Assembly (NCBI GenBank): GCA_026770585.1
Contig: MU646381.1
Location: 587,888-603,610 of the forward strand
Origin: Baffinella frigidus
Taxonomy: Eukaryota > Cryptophyceae > Cryptomonadales > Baffinellaceae
DNA: 15,723 nt
Reading direction: 5' to 3'
The notes under the pieces were generated by a model. It searched no databases and was not told where the DNA came from. It saw only the letters and a list, made by a program, of their open reading frames with translations. Positions within the stretch are counted from its first letter, which is position 1; every line of letters begins with the position of its first letter. Shown in pieces: positions 1 to 15,723 of this stretch. A program made the position numbers and the translations under genes.

Positions 1-54
1 GTCGGAGAAGCAGAGCGCTCTGATCTCCGCCGCCACGCGCGCGCTCCAGCACAC
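1..54 (-). CDS. WDR62: WDR62-like exon e (cut by window start)
   Basis: After the acceptor GACGCAG (61-55), 18 codons read VCWSARVAAEIRALCFSD. This matches the family block 'VASNKVS.RV.ALSFSED', which follows the VWDWK blade. The exon continues beyond the left edge. TTTAGGG-type repeats start 18 bases upstream of the exon. Confidence 0.75.
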   Translation of the reverse strand, partial: MCWSARVAAEIRALCFSD

Positions 55-3000
55 CTGCGTCACCGTTCGGGGTTTAGGGTTTAGGGATTAGGATTTAGAG
101 TTTAGGGTTTAGGGTTTGAGTTTAGGGTTTAGGGTTTAGGGTTTAGGGTTTAGGGGTTGGAGGTTGGGGGTTGGGGTTTAGGGTTCACCTGGCCGGATTT
201 CTAGTCCCAGACGTGCAGCTTCCCGTCTTCCGACTATTCTAAAGTTGCCATTCTTGACAGACTATTCTCAAGTCAACAACTTGGGTTCTCGGTACAAACA
301 CGTCAACTTTGGGGCGAAAAGGAGGCTAGGTCACCTGGCCGGATTTCCAGTCCCAGACGTGCAGCTTCCCGTCGCCCTTCGCGCCCGTGCTCGCCAGAAA
401 CCTGATCGAAATCACGGAGGGTTTTGGGTTGATGGTTTGGGGTTACTTAATCTGGTCGAAATGGCGGTTAATTAATACGAGGAATCCAAAGATCAGTATC
501 ACGCTTGCCAGGAACCTGATCGGAATCGCGGTTAGCCCTGCACCACTCACCCTGCGAAGGTGCGGGGGGGCACGCCAGGGCAGAAGTTTAGATTTCAAGA
601 TCGGGTAGTAAGATGATGATTCGTTCGAGCCAAGTTGATTCTACCCGGGAAACACGCCAAAAGTGATGGAAATTGGAGCTCTTGCCATGCGGAACACGTC
701 CGGATTTTTTAAAAATGTGCCACAATAAGCCATCTCAACACTTTTAGCGCGAACGAGTGTGTATGAAAAGGCCACTTCTGCCCTGGGGTGGGCACACAGA
801 CGTGCCACCCTCTCCCTCGCGAGAGCTGGTTTTGGGTCATCTCACACGGATGTGTTGGGTCATCTAACAGTTTTCTTACGTGGCAGTGTCTGTTTTCCGT
901 ACCCCTCGCTACCTGTACATAGCCACCTGTCCGCGCGGAAAGGTACAACGTCAACTTGACCTGGGGAAGAGCGTGAGCAACAGGTTTACCGAAAATATTA
1001 ATAGGGTAGCGGACTAAAAATGAGGTAGTTAGGCCTACGGTATTACCTACGGTAGGCCGTAGGGTTTTTCGTAGGGGGCCCCCTGGGCCCCTACGGCCTA
1101 CCGTAGTCAATACCGTAGGCCTAACTACCCCATTCTTAGTCCGTTAGCCTATGAACATATAATTATGATAATAACGCGTTATTGGACGGCGTGTGTACGA
1201 GCGATATGCCAGAGAAGAAGGCCATGTTTCGGGTTCAGGGTTTCAGGTTTCGGGTGCAGGGTTTCGGGTTTCAGATTTCAGGTTTCGGGTTTAGGGTTTC
1301 AGATTTCGGGTTTCGGGTTTCGGGTTTCGGGTTTCGGGTTTCGGGTTTCGGGTTTCGGGTTTCGGGTTTCGGGTTTAGGGCTGGTGCACACCGCGGGTTG
1401 CCCGAGAAAGCGAGTGCTAGGTACTGCACCGGCCGGAAACCCTGATTTCGCAATTTTCCTTTCTTGTGCTATTGTCAAGAAGAGTGCTTTTGCAGGGCGG
1501 GTGCTGACCGCGGATTCCCCAAGAACGCGAGGGCGCGCAGAGAGAGCCAGAATGTCAACTTAAGAAAAGGCCGTGAACCCGGCTGAGCAAGAGGGTTATC
1601 AGAGGGGTGGTGCACACCGCGGGTTGCCCGAGAAAGCGAGAGCGCGCAGGGAGAGAACGTGCCCCTTGAGCTCAGCGAGGAGCACGCCGGTGTTCGCGTC
1701 CCACACCAGAATCGACGGCTGCCGCCCGGATTCACCTGTTTGAGGGATCGTGTCCGGTTTGTACCAGGAAAACGGTGTACAATGGTTGTATAGGCGCTAC
1801 AAGTCGTTGTAGAGGGTTTGGTGGTACAGAGCGTATAACTTAGTTGAGGGCTCGGGCCCGGTTAGCTCAGCGTCGAGCACGCCGGTTTTGATATGTACCA
1901 CGTAATCGTATATATCACGCGTGCTCGCGCTCCAGTATCTCTATCACGTGATATACGAGAACGGGGGGCTCGTAACCTGCGGTCACCATCGCGATATATA
2001 CTAATATATGTATAATTGGCATATATAATATGAGAACGGACCTGCGGCCACCAGGGCGCCATCGCGACTGACGGCGACGGCCGAGAGCGGTTTGTTGTTG
2101 GTCGAGGAGAGGAACCTAGTACACATCGCGTGATGTATACTAGGTGGTATACAACACGTGATATATTGTACATACTAGGTGGTATATATTAGTATACATA
2201 CTAATTGGCATATATAATATGAGAACGGACCTTATCCGGGGAAAACTATTTTTCTTTCATTTCCTGGTACCAAAAATTACTTCACACGTGCTTTAATATT
2301 ACTAGTAAGAACGAACTGTGAAGTAATTTCCGTTGCCAGAAAATGGAGGAAAATCATGTTTCCCCGGATAAGACCTGCGGCAACGAGAGCGCCATCGCGA
2401 CTGAAGGCGACGGCCGAGAGGGGTTTGTTGTTCGTCGAGGACAGGAACTGTGTCTGCCGATTCCGCCGCGGGGAATAGAAGACCAGCACGCATCTTTTGT
2501 TGGGGGAGGGTTGGGGTTAGCAAGGAATTGCGTCCGCCGGTTGCGCCGCGGGGAGTAAAGCACGAGCACGCACCTGCCGGGTTTTAGGGTTGAGGGTTTA
2601 TTTGGGGGTTTTATTTAGGGTTTTCGCCGCGGGGAGTAAAGCAAATGAAGGTTGCTCGCCAAAAGTGGATGGTTCGCAGTAAAAATAACAGAAAGGCAGG
2701 AGAGGAACTGCATCTGGGGAGTAGAAGACACGAGCGCACCGGGGTTTCAGGTTTAGGATTTATTTGGGGTTGCAGGTTTAGGGTTTATTATGGGTTTGGG
2801 GTTTGGGAAATCGTGTGGGGTTAGGGGTATGGGGTTGGTAGCGTGGGTTTTGGGGTTTAAGGTTTAAGATTGAGGGTTGAGGGTTTAGGTTTGGGGGTTG
2901 AGGGTTCAGGGTGTAGGGTTTGGGGTTGAAGGTGTAGGGTTTAGCGTTTAGGGTTTAGTGGTTGGGGTCTAGGGTTCGGGGTTCAGGGTTCAGGGTTGAG

Positions 3001-4159
3001 GGTTGAGGGTTGAGGGTTTAGGATTTAGGGTGTAGGGTCTAAGGTTTAGGGTTTAGGGTTTATGGTTTAGGGTTTTAGGGCTTCGGGTTTGGGGTTTGGG
3101 GTTTGGGGTTTAGGGTTTAGGGTTTAGGGTTTGGGGTTTGGGGTTTGGGGTTTGGGGTTTAGGTTTTAGGGTTTAAAGTTTAGGGTTTATGGTTTAGGGT
3201 TTGGGGTGTAGGTTTGAGGGTTTAGGGTTTAGGTTTGAGGGTTTCGGGTTTGGGTTTGGGTTTTGGGGTTTAGGGTTCAGGGTTTAGGGTCGAGGGTTCA
3301 TGGTTCAGGGTTCAGGGTTCAGGGTTTAGGGTTTAGGATTTCGGGTTTAGGGTCTAGGCTTTAGGGTTTAGGGTTTAGGGTTCAGGGTTTAGGATTTAGT
3401 GTTCAGGGTTGAGGTTTCAGGGTTCAGGGTTCAGGGATTAGGGTTTAGGTTTTAGGTTTTAGGTTTTAGGGTTCAGGTTTTAGGGTTTAGGATTTTAGGG
3501 TTACCAGCTGCGGGGTCAGGGGTTCTGGGAGGGTGGACAGTTGCGGGCTTAGTGTTGAGTGTTCAGGGTTTTGATGTCTAGTGTTTTTTCTTTCCGTTTG
3601 GGCTAAGGGTTAAGGGGCCATGGTTTAGGAGTTGGGGGCTAGGGGTTAGAACACATTCGGGTGAGAGTACACGTCTCACTATCTCAACGGGACAGGTTCT
3701 GTACCTTGGTGGTAAACCATCCCTAGCACTGCCTCAGTCGATTTGGCTGACTATTTTCAAGTTGCCATGGTTGGGTTGTTCGTACAAATGGTGGAGCGAA
3801 AAACAGCCCGGGCTCGCCAAAATGGTGAGACCAAATCGGACCGAGAAGGGATCTAGGAATCCAAGCAAGTTGGCTGAGAAGCCAGAAATCATTCAACCGT
3901 CAGAGGCCCCTCTTTCTTCGGGGTCCAGGAATCCGGACGCAGAGCTCAGGGTCGTGCTCCATGCTGATGACCACCCCGGGGCAGCTCCTCGTAGTTCATG
4001 CAAGCCGCTCCCGGCTGGCCTCCTACAAAGAGAGCGAGAAAATGCAACGGGGGCGCCGCGGTTGTACCCTGCGGGGTACGCGATGTCTCCCGTCGCAGGG
4101 CTCACGGCCAGCGCGCCCGAGTTCTTGACCGTGTTGCCGATCACGCGTTCCAGTTGCAT
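1..4159 (-). CDS. WDR62: WDR62/MAPKBP1-like WD40 repeat protein (5 exons, 3' end outside window)
   Basis: Five minus-strand exons (4159-4068, 2493-2375, 1735-1618, 401-335, 54-1) join in one frame to exactly 150 codons, with GT donors and AG acceptors and matching phases (2, 1, 2, 0). The product reads through a WD40 start typical of WDR62/MAPKBP1: LERVIGNTV, then NSGALAVSPATGDIAYPAG, CVLVFYSPRRNRQ, PLSAVAFSRDGALVAAG, ILVWDANTGVLLAELKGH, KLHVWDWKSGQ and IRALCFSD. The order and spacing of these blocks match the first propeller blades of that family. Family members are scaffolds at centrosomes, spindle poles and basal bodies and bind JNK pathway kinases in animals; the same role here is inferred. 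The start ATG at 4159 is the first in-frame ATG I can see, but an upstream exon is possible because animal members carry about 40 residues before this point. Introns hold TTTAGGG-like arrays, partial exon copies and hairpin elements. Confidence 0.82.
73..183. repeat. TTTAGGG-like heptamer array (G-rich on plus)
   Basis: About a dozen near-perfect TTTAGGG units with variants (TTTGAG, TTGGGG). It lies in the WDR62-like intron just upstream, in transcript sense, of the exon at 54-1. The WDR62 transcript therefore carries the C-rich strand here. Confidence 0.95.
189..230 (-). pseudogene. Echo of WDR62-like exon d, with stop
   Basis: GACGGGAAGCTGCACGTCTG and GGAC-TAG-AAATCCGGCCAG match the 3' part of the exon at 401-335, including a GTGAAC donor. 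The second tryptophan of VWDW is changed to a stop (TGG to TAG). Confidence 0.88.
231..325 (+). mobile_element. AGCTCTG-family element, internal fragment
   Basis: GACTATTCTAAAGTTGCCATTC is followed by GACTATTCTCAAGTC, then TCTCGGTACAAACACGTCAAC and TTTGGGGCGAAAA. The first segment is doubled, as in the copy at 5433. It lies between WDR62-like exon d and its echo. Confidence 0.6.
335..401 (-). CDS. WDR62: WDR62-like exon d
   Basis: Begins with one base that completes arginine from exon c, then codes FLASTGAKGDGKLHVWDWKS and GQ, matching the family's 'IVS.G...D..LNVWDWK'. The acceptor is GATCAG and the donor is GTGACC. A decayed copy with an in-frame stop lies at 189-230, and a copy of the acceptor side lies at about 501-520. 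Confidence 0.83.
402..997. other. Left part of a WDR62-like intron, no gene seen
   Basis: Contains a short copy of the exon d acceptor region (about 501-535 against 388-420: GCCAGGAACCTGATCGGAAT versus GCCAGAAACCTGATCGAAAT), a G-rich stretch at 418-445 that serves as heptamer-like sequence upstream of the acceptor, and otherwise unassigned sequence. Confidence 0.5.
998..1156. mobile_element. Hairpin element with GGACTAAAAAT ends, copy 1
   Basis: The left arm (CGGACTAAAAATGAGGTAG then TTAGGCCTACGG) is mirrored by the right arm (CCGTAGGCCTAACTACCCC then ATTCTTAGTCCG), arms of about 40 bases around a GC-rich palindromic centre. A second copy with the same ends lies at 11701-11868. It sits in the WDR62-like intron 402-1617. 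Confidence 0.85.
1228..1381. repeat. TTTCGGG/TTTCAGG heptamer array (G-rich on plus)
   Basis: About 20 heptamers, mainly GGGTTTC with GGGTTTA and TTTCAGA variants, including at least seven perfect units in a row. Because 21 bases hold three units and seven codons, all frames stay open and give 7-residue repeat peptides such as GFRVSGF, which I do not regard as protein. It lies in a WDR62-like intron. Confidence 0.95.
1382..1418 (-). pseudogene. Echo of WDR62-like exon c 3' end (copy 1)
   Basis: The minus strand reads GCTTTCTCGGGCAACCCGCG with GTGTGCACCAG after it, as at the real exon end (1656-1606). It follows the heptamer array 1228-1381 directly. Confidence 0.88.
1501..1548 (-). pseudogene. 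Echo of WDR62-like exon c 3' end (copy 2)
   Basis: The minus strand reads CTCTCTGCGCGCCCTCGCG then TTCTTGGGGAATCCGCGG, coding LRALAFLGNPR in the exon frame (real: LRALAFSGNPR). The donor has become GTCAGC. Confidence 0.85.
1618..1735 (-). CDS. WDR62: WDR62-like exon c
   Basis: Codes GESGRQPSILVWDANTGVLL, then AELKGHVLSL and RALAFSGNP, ending in CG (phase 2). It contains the WD dipeptide of a WD40 blade and the GH that opens the next blade. The acceptor is AAACAG at 1741-1736 and the donor is GTGTGC. Its 3' end is echoed at 1382-1418 and 1501-1548, and its middle at 1861-1890. Confidence 0.83.
1861..1890 (-). pseudogene. Echo of WDR62-like exon c middle
   Basis: The minus strand ACCGGCGTGCTCGACGCTGA then GCTAACC corresponds to ACCGGCGTGCTCCTCGCTGA of the real exon (TGVLLAEL). 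Only this central part is recognisable. Confidence 0.75.
2042..2115 (-). pseudogene. Echo of WDR62-like exon b 3' part, splice signals intact
   Basis: Codes FLSSTNNKPLSAVAVSRDG and ALVAA in an open frame. Acceptor TACTAG, donor GTCCGT, incoming phase 2 and outgoing phase 1, the same phases as the real exon. Against the real exon I count six synonymous and one amino-acid change. It may be a decayed duplicate or a functional alternative exon. Confidence 0.75.
2232..2371. mobile_element. 140-bp hairpin MITE with GACC target duplication at a splice donor
   Basis: The ends TTATCCGGGG and CCCCGGATAA are inverted, and the similarity extends about 55 bases inward on each side (for example TTACTTCACA versus TGTGAAGTAA), leaving a short central loop. 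It is flanked by GACC at 2228-2231 and 2372-2375. The segmental copy at about 2015-2060 has the same flanks without the element (GAACGGACCTGCGG), giving an empty-site comparison. It has no coding capacity, so it would depend on a transposase elsewhere. The right-hand GACC spans the junction of WDR62-like exon b and its donor. Confidence 0.88.
2375..2493 (-). CDS. WDR62: WDR62-like exon b
   Basis: Codes CVLVFYSPRRNRQTQ and FLSSTNNKPLSAVAFSRDG with ALVAA, ending on one base (phase 1). It matches the family block 'CVVVLYNP.KNKQ.H.F...RK.L.ALAFSPDGK...G'. The acceptor is the AG of CAAAAG at 2495-2494 and the donor is GTCTTA. The first base (A) with GG of exon a gives glycine. A hairpin element sits immediately after the donor, and parts of this exon are copied at 2042-2115, 2515-2573 and about 2690-2736. 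Confidence 0.82.
2515..2573 (-). pseudogene. Echo of WDR62-like exon b 5' part
   Basis: Acceptor CGGCAG, then CVLVLYSPRRNRRTQFLA in the phase of the real exon, before similarity ends in a heptamer-like CTAACCCC. It differs from the real exon by about eight synonymous and three amino-acid changes. Shorter pieces of the same segment occur at 2625-2645. Confidence 0.82.
2578..3516. repeat. Long degenerate TTTAGGG array (G-rich on plus, about 0.9 kb)
   Basis: GGGTTTAGG, GGGTTCAGG, GGGTTGAGG and GGGTTTGGG units run nearly without break from about 2741 to 3500, with looser units from 2578. It fills the intron between WDR62-like exons a and b. Pieces of exon b are embedded at its left end. The region continues as looser G-rich sequence to about 3650. 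Confidence 0.93.
2690..2736 (-). pseudogene. Decayed echo of WDR62-like exon b
   Basis: The minus strand GTGCGCTCGTGTCTTCTACT then CCCCAGATGCAGTTCCTCTCC matches the exon start and the TTCCTCTCC segment, with an internal deletion that removes the RRNRQ codons and the frame. Confidence 0.7.
3727..3856 (+). mobile_element. AGCTCTG-family element, diverged copy
   Basis: CACTGCCTCAGTCGATTTGG, TGACTATTTTCAAGTTGCC, TGTTCGTACAAATGG, GCGAAAAACAGCCCGG, CTCGCCAAAATGGTGAGACC and GGATCTAGG occur in the same order as in the 5433 and 6181 copies. It lies in the intron between WDR62-like exons a and b. Confidence 0.7.
4068..4159 (-). CDS. WDR62: WDR62-like exon a (N-terminal)
   Basis: Codes MQLERVIGNTV followed by NSGALAVSPATGDIAYPA and two bases GG that complete a glycine with the next exon. 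The block resembles the family's 'LEKVLG...G.A.DP.TG.VAYLAG' opening strand. The donor is GTACAA at 4067-4062. The ATG at 4159 is chosen because the reading frame upstream offers no other ATG nearby, only a TTG at 4213. An acceptor instead of a start cannot be ruled out. Confidence 0.72.
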
Positions 4160-5432
4160 CCTCCCGGATTCCCGCACCGAGCACTCCTCCCCGTTGCTTT
4201 CTCTCGAGAACAAGCCCCTGTCCGCTCAGGGGCGAGCGCCCGCCCCGAACAACAACAGCAGCGGCGCTCCGGAATACCCGCTCCGATGCACCACACGGGA
4301 CAGGAATCCGCGCCGTGAGCGACGTAGGGCCAGCGCGCCTTCAATTTGCGACGAAAAGATTTTTCAAAAAAATCTGTGTGTGCATTGTCAACTTCTCCGG
4401 AAAGTCATCTCAACAAAAGTCGACAAGGTGACTTAAGAACATTCACGACGATGACGTCACTTGGGCCGTTCCACACGGGTTGGAGGCCAGGAAATCCAGA
4501 TTTTCCATCAAACTTCCACGTGGAAGAGCGAGCGGACGCCGTTTACATCCTCACGCGGGGAGAAGCTTGAGCTCGTTGCCGGCGTTGACAGGCGCTGAAC
4601 GACCGCCTCTGCAAACCGCTGGAGCACCTTGCTCGCCCTCAGCCGACAATGATGCCGGTACTTGGACCCCGAGAGGATGAGGACGTTTGAAGCGGCCGAC
4701 CAGTCGGCTTGCGGGGCATGTCGCACCTCCTGCCGGTGTATACGAGCCTGTCTGCCCTGCAGAGTGCTACCAAGCTCGCGCATGCCTGCCGTTCTTGAGC
4801 TTACCGTTTCCGCACAGGGGGCTTTCCCGCCGGAAACAGGAAAGGCCCAGCATATTGCTTGACCAGGCCAGTTCTCGAAAATCTCCTGACGCAGTCGCCT
4901 GGGAGTGTGCTTCAGGTTTTCAGGGCGTCGGGCTGTGTTCTCGCCCTGGTCTTCCTTGCTGGAGTCGGACCGTCCGCAGCTCAGAATGTCCTCCCCCCTC
5001 CACCACCTCACCACACGTACCGACTGTTCTCCCCTCCTCACCTGCTCACGACGCTGGTCACCGGCTCCCGAAAGGTCACAGGGCTCCCGCGTATTCTCGC
5101 TGAGAACCTCCTGCCGCTGATCGCCCCCCCCTGGCATCCTATCATTCCGCCCGGCGACTTTGCTGCCGGGAGCAAGCGAGACCTCTCAGTGCTTTTCCTG
5201 GATGCTCAGAGCCCCACAGCGGGCTGAGAATAACCCATGCGTGAATCATCCCAGGAACCGACGGTAGGCAGGGAAACAGGGTGGTTCCTACGGATTTCAC
5301 ATCCGATTCTCAGTGGCTCAGCACCGAAATGTTTCGGTGCCTGCTATGTGGTGCTGATTGGCGCCTGAAAACGAATCGTCCCTAAATGTCTATGCGAGCT
5401 GCGGGTTTATCCTGGTCTTGAATCCTACCCTA

Positions 5433-5593
5433 TAGCTCTGCATCAGACTGCTTTGCAGCCTATTCTCAAGTTGACAATGCGAGCCTATTCTCAAGTTGAC
5501 AATGCGAGTCCGCGGTACAAATCCGTTAACTTTTGAGTGAAAAGAGCCCGGCCCGGTCTGGCCTATGCCCAACCAGACTCGAGACAGAGCTAG
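5433..5593 (+). mobile_element. AGCTCTG-ended interspersed element, forward copy
   Basis: Starts TAGCTCTGCATCAGAC and ends GAGACAGAGCTAG, inverted ends of roughly 15 bases. The core holds TATTCTCAAGTTGAC (here doubled in tandem), GCGGTACAAATCCGTTAAC and GTGAAAAGAGCCCGG. Other copies: 3727-3856, 5720-5856 (reverse), 6181-6312, fragments at 231-325, 6637-6725 and 8960-9024. Confidence 0.8.
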
Positions 5594-5719
5594 ACCGTGG
5601 GCGTTCGTTTTGGGGGTTTAGAGTAGCGGTGAGTGTTGGGTGTTTAGCGGCTGGGATCCAAAGCGCTTCAGCAGCAGGGCGAGTGGCTCGCGAATACCGC
5701 ACCCGGAAACCCGATTACC

Positions 5720-5856
5720 TAGCTCTGTCTCAGTCTATTTGGACTCACCAATTTGGCGAGACCTGGCTCGTTTCCGGCCCAAAGTTGACGGATTCGTACC
5801 GCGAACCCAGAATGTCAACTTAAGGATAGTCGGCCGAAGCAAGTGAGGCAGAGCTT
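5720..5856 (-). mobile_element. AGCTCTG-ended interspersed element, reverse copy
   Basis: TAGCTCTGTCTCAGTC at the left and TGAGGCAGAGCTT at the right. Read on the minus strand the core is TAAGTTGACATTCTGGGTTC, GCGGTACGAATCCGTCAAC, the same order as in the forward copies. Probably the cleanest full-length copy in the window, with arms CTCTGYCTCA. Confidence 0.8.
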
Positions 5857-6180
5857 CATTACAGAGCATTCCCGCTGGATGATTCCCGAATTCCTTGGAA
5901 AAGAGTTGAGCCCTGGACCCCGTTCCAAAGTCATTTCTGCAACGAAACCAAAACTTTGTCTTCTAAAAGTTTCTTTGCGGTATTGTAGGATCTTGATTTT
6001 TTAAAATATTTACAAAAGAATGACTCGATGCCTTTGGAAAGGGTTCCAGCCAGGGCCAACCCCTTGTCCAATTAGAATATCTACGCAGGCCCAGTGCCGG
6101 TTCGGAAGATGAATCTGCTTCCTTCTGAAATCGAACCCTACCCAGGGTAGTCAGCGGTCGAGACTCACAACTTTTTGATG

Positions 6181-6312
6181 CCCTGCCTCACTCGGGTTGA
6201 CTTTTCTCAAGGTTGACATGCCGTGTTGGCGGTACACATCTGTCAACTTTGTCGCGGAAAACAGCCCGGTCTCACCAGATTGCTGACACCAAATACACTG
6301 CGCCAGAGCTAG
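6181..6312 (+). mobile_element. AGCTCTG-ended interspersed element, copy upstream of HYOU1 exon
   Basis: CCTGCCTCACTCGGG, then TCTCAAGGTTGACATG, GGCGGTACACATCTGTCAAC, CGGAAAACAGCCCGG, and the end GCCAGAGCTAGG. It is bracketed by two copies of a 33-bp direct repeat (GTCAGCGGTCGARRCTCAYAA; 6149-6181 and 6333-6366), the second of which leads into the acceptor of the 6372 exon. Confidence 0.75.
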
Positions 6313-6371
6313 GCCGCACAACCTCTTTTCCCGGTAGTCAGCGGTCGAAGCTCATAACGTGTTGATGTCAG

Positions 6372-15455
<9,084 letters not shown>

Positions 15456-15481
15456 GTGATCACAAGTGTTTTTTGCGTAGT

Positions 15482-15520
15482 ACAAAAAAACAGGTTAATA
15501 CGCATAAACCTGTTTTTTTT
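15482..15520. repeat. Perfect-stem hairpin AAAAAAACAGGTT / AAACCTGTTTTTTT
   Basis: A stem of about 12 pairs around AATACGCAT, shortly after the donor of the last exon in the window. In a nuclear intron this is more likely a short inverted repeat or an element end than a terminator. Confidence 0.7.
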
Positions 15521-15605
15521 ACTTTTAGGCGGTATTTCTGACGTTATTGTACGGAAGTTTGTGTTTACATGCGTTGTAGCGCGCGGGAGTTAATCCGCGT
15601 TGAGG

Positions 15606-15607
<2 letters not shown>

Positions 15608-15647
<40 letters not shown>

Positions 15648-15663
15648 ACTGCGCGACTGTGAG

Positions 15664-15703
<40 letters not shown>
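15608..15703. repeat. Two CT dinucleotide tracts
   Basis: Two TC/CT runs of about 40 bases each (15608-15647 and 15665-15703) separated by GACTGCGCGACTGTGAGC. They lie in the HYOU1 intron after 15455 and may form part of a pyrimidine tract for the next exon outside the window. Confidence 0.95.
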
Positions 15704-15705
<2 letters not shown>

Positions 15706-15723
15706 GGGAGTCGTAGTCGGAAT

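Larger units (their letters stand above)
4214..6371. other. Divergent 5' region between the two genes, no confident exon
   Basis: This stretch separates the WDR62-like start (minus) from the first recognised HYOU1 exon (plus), so it should hold both promoters and the missing HYOU1 signal-peptide exon. It is free of heptamer arrays. The part 4440-5240 is GC-rich and has overlapping open frames on both strands, the longest a 209-codon minus frame (5137-4508); I recognise none of them. The part 5433-6312 is mostly copies of one interspersed element. About 5857-6180 is AT-richer, unassigned sequence containing a TTTTTTAAAATATTTAC run near 6000. No TATA box can be called with confidence. Confidence 0.5.

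Noticed and set aside
73-183. True telomere or chromosome end
   Set aside because: The array is short and degenerate, lies between two exons of one gene, and the orientation changes between genes. It is interstitial repeat.
1165-1563. Open frames with GFRVSGF or NPKPETR repeats (also 7143-7389, 8075-8332, 10079-10677)
   Set aside because: They are translations of 7-bp repeats, which give 7-residue periodic peptides in every frame. They overlap introns of recognised genes.
3762-4436. 224-codon plus-strand open frame as a gene
   Set aside because: It overlaps the well-supported WDR62-like exon at 4159-4068 on the other strand and begins inside an interspersed element. Its product resembles nothing known to me.
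4508-5137. 209-codon minus-strand open frame as a gene
   Set aside because: It begins with ATG and is open in GC-rich sequence, but overlapping frames are open on the other strand too, and no domain or family is recognisable. Kept only as a note on the intergenic region.
15482-15520. Rho-independent terminator
   Set aside because: The stem followed by T's looks right, but the setting is an intron of a eukaryotic gene that continues beyond it.

Overview
The window is eukaryotic nuclear DNA from a GC-rich, intron-rich organism, most likely a unicellular alga or other flagellated protist. Three things point there: very short GC-rich exons joined by canonical GT-AG introns, introns packed with heptamers related to the TTTAGGG telomere repeat, and a WDR62-type protein, a family tied to centrosomes and basal bodies. 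I cannot name the species. Two protein genes can be assembled by eye. Both run off the window, and they stand head to head.

Minus strand, 1-4159: five exons of a WD40 protein of the WDR62/MAPKBP1 family. They join in one frame to exactly 150 codons covering the start of the first beta-propeller. Plus strand, 6372-15455: thirteen micro-exons (48-108 nt) of the ER chaperone HYOU1/GRP170, a large Hsp70. They join in one frame to 944 coding bases, about 314 residues, covering most of the ATPase domain. The signal-peptide exon at the 5' end is not identified and the 3' part lies outside the window. Only about 10% of the HYOU1 span is coding.

The rest is layered repeat. (1) Heptamer arrays of the type CCCNNAA fill the introns of both genes. 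With few exceptions they lie so that the transcript carries the C-rich strand, so polarity flips between the two genes. They are absent from most of the intergenic stretch. (2) Almost every exon has one or more nearby partial copies ('exon echoes'), often with a splice site attached. (3) Short hairpin elements (MITE-like) of at least four families occur, one of them with an empty-site copy in the same window and a GACC target duplication that spans a splice donor. (4) A 31-bp tandem array, a family of small hairpins with the core GGAATTGGAGC, and several microsatellites.

The two genes share a divergent 5' region (about 4160-6371) that may hold both promoters. HYOU1 would act in ER protein folding and WDR62 in cytoskeletal and kinase scaffolding; nothing in the sequence links their functions. 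The strongest unusual signals are the strand polarity of the heptamers with their lack of AG and GT, their placement just upstream of splice acceptors, and the exon echoes, several of which differ from the real exon mainly at synonymous positions.
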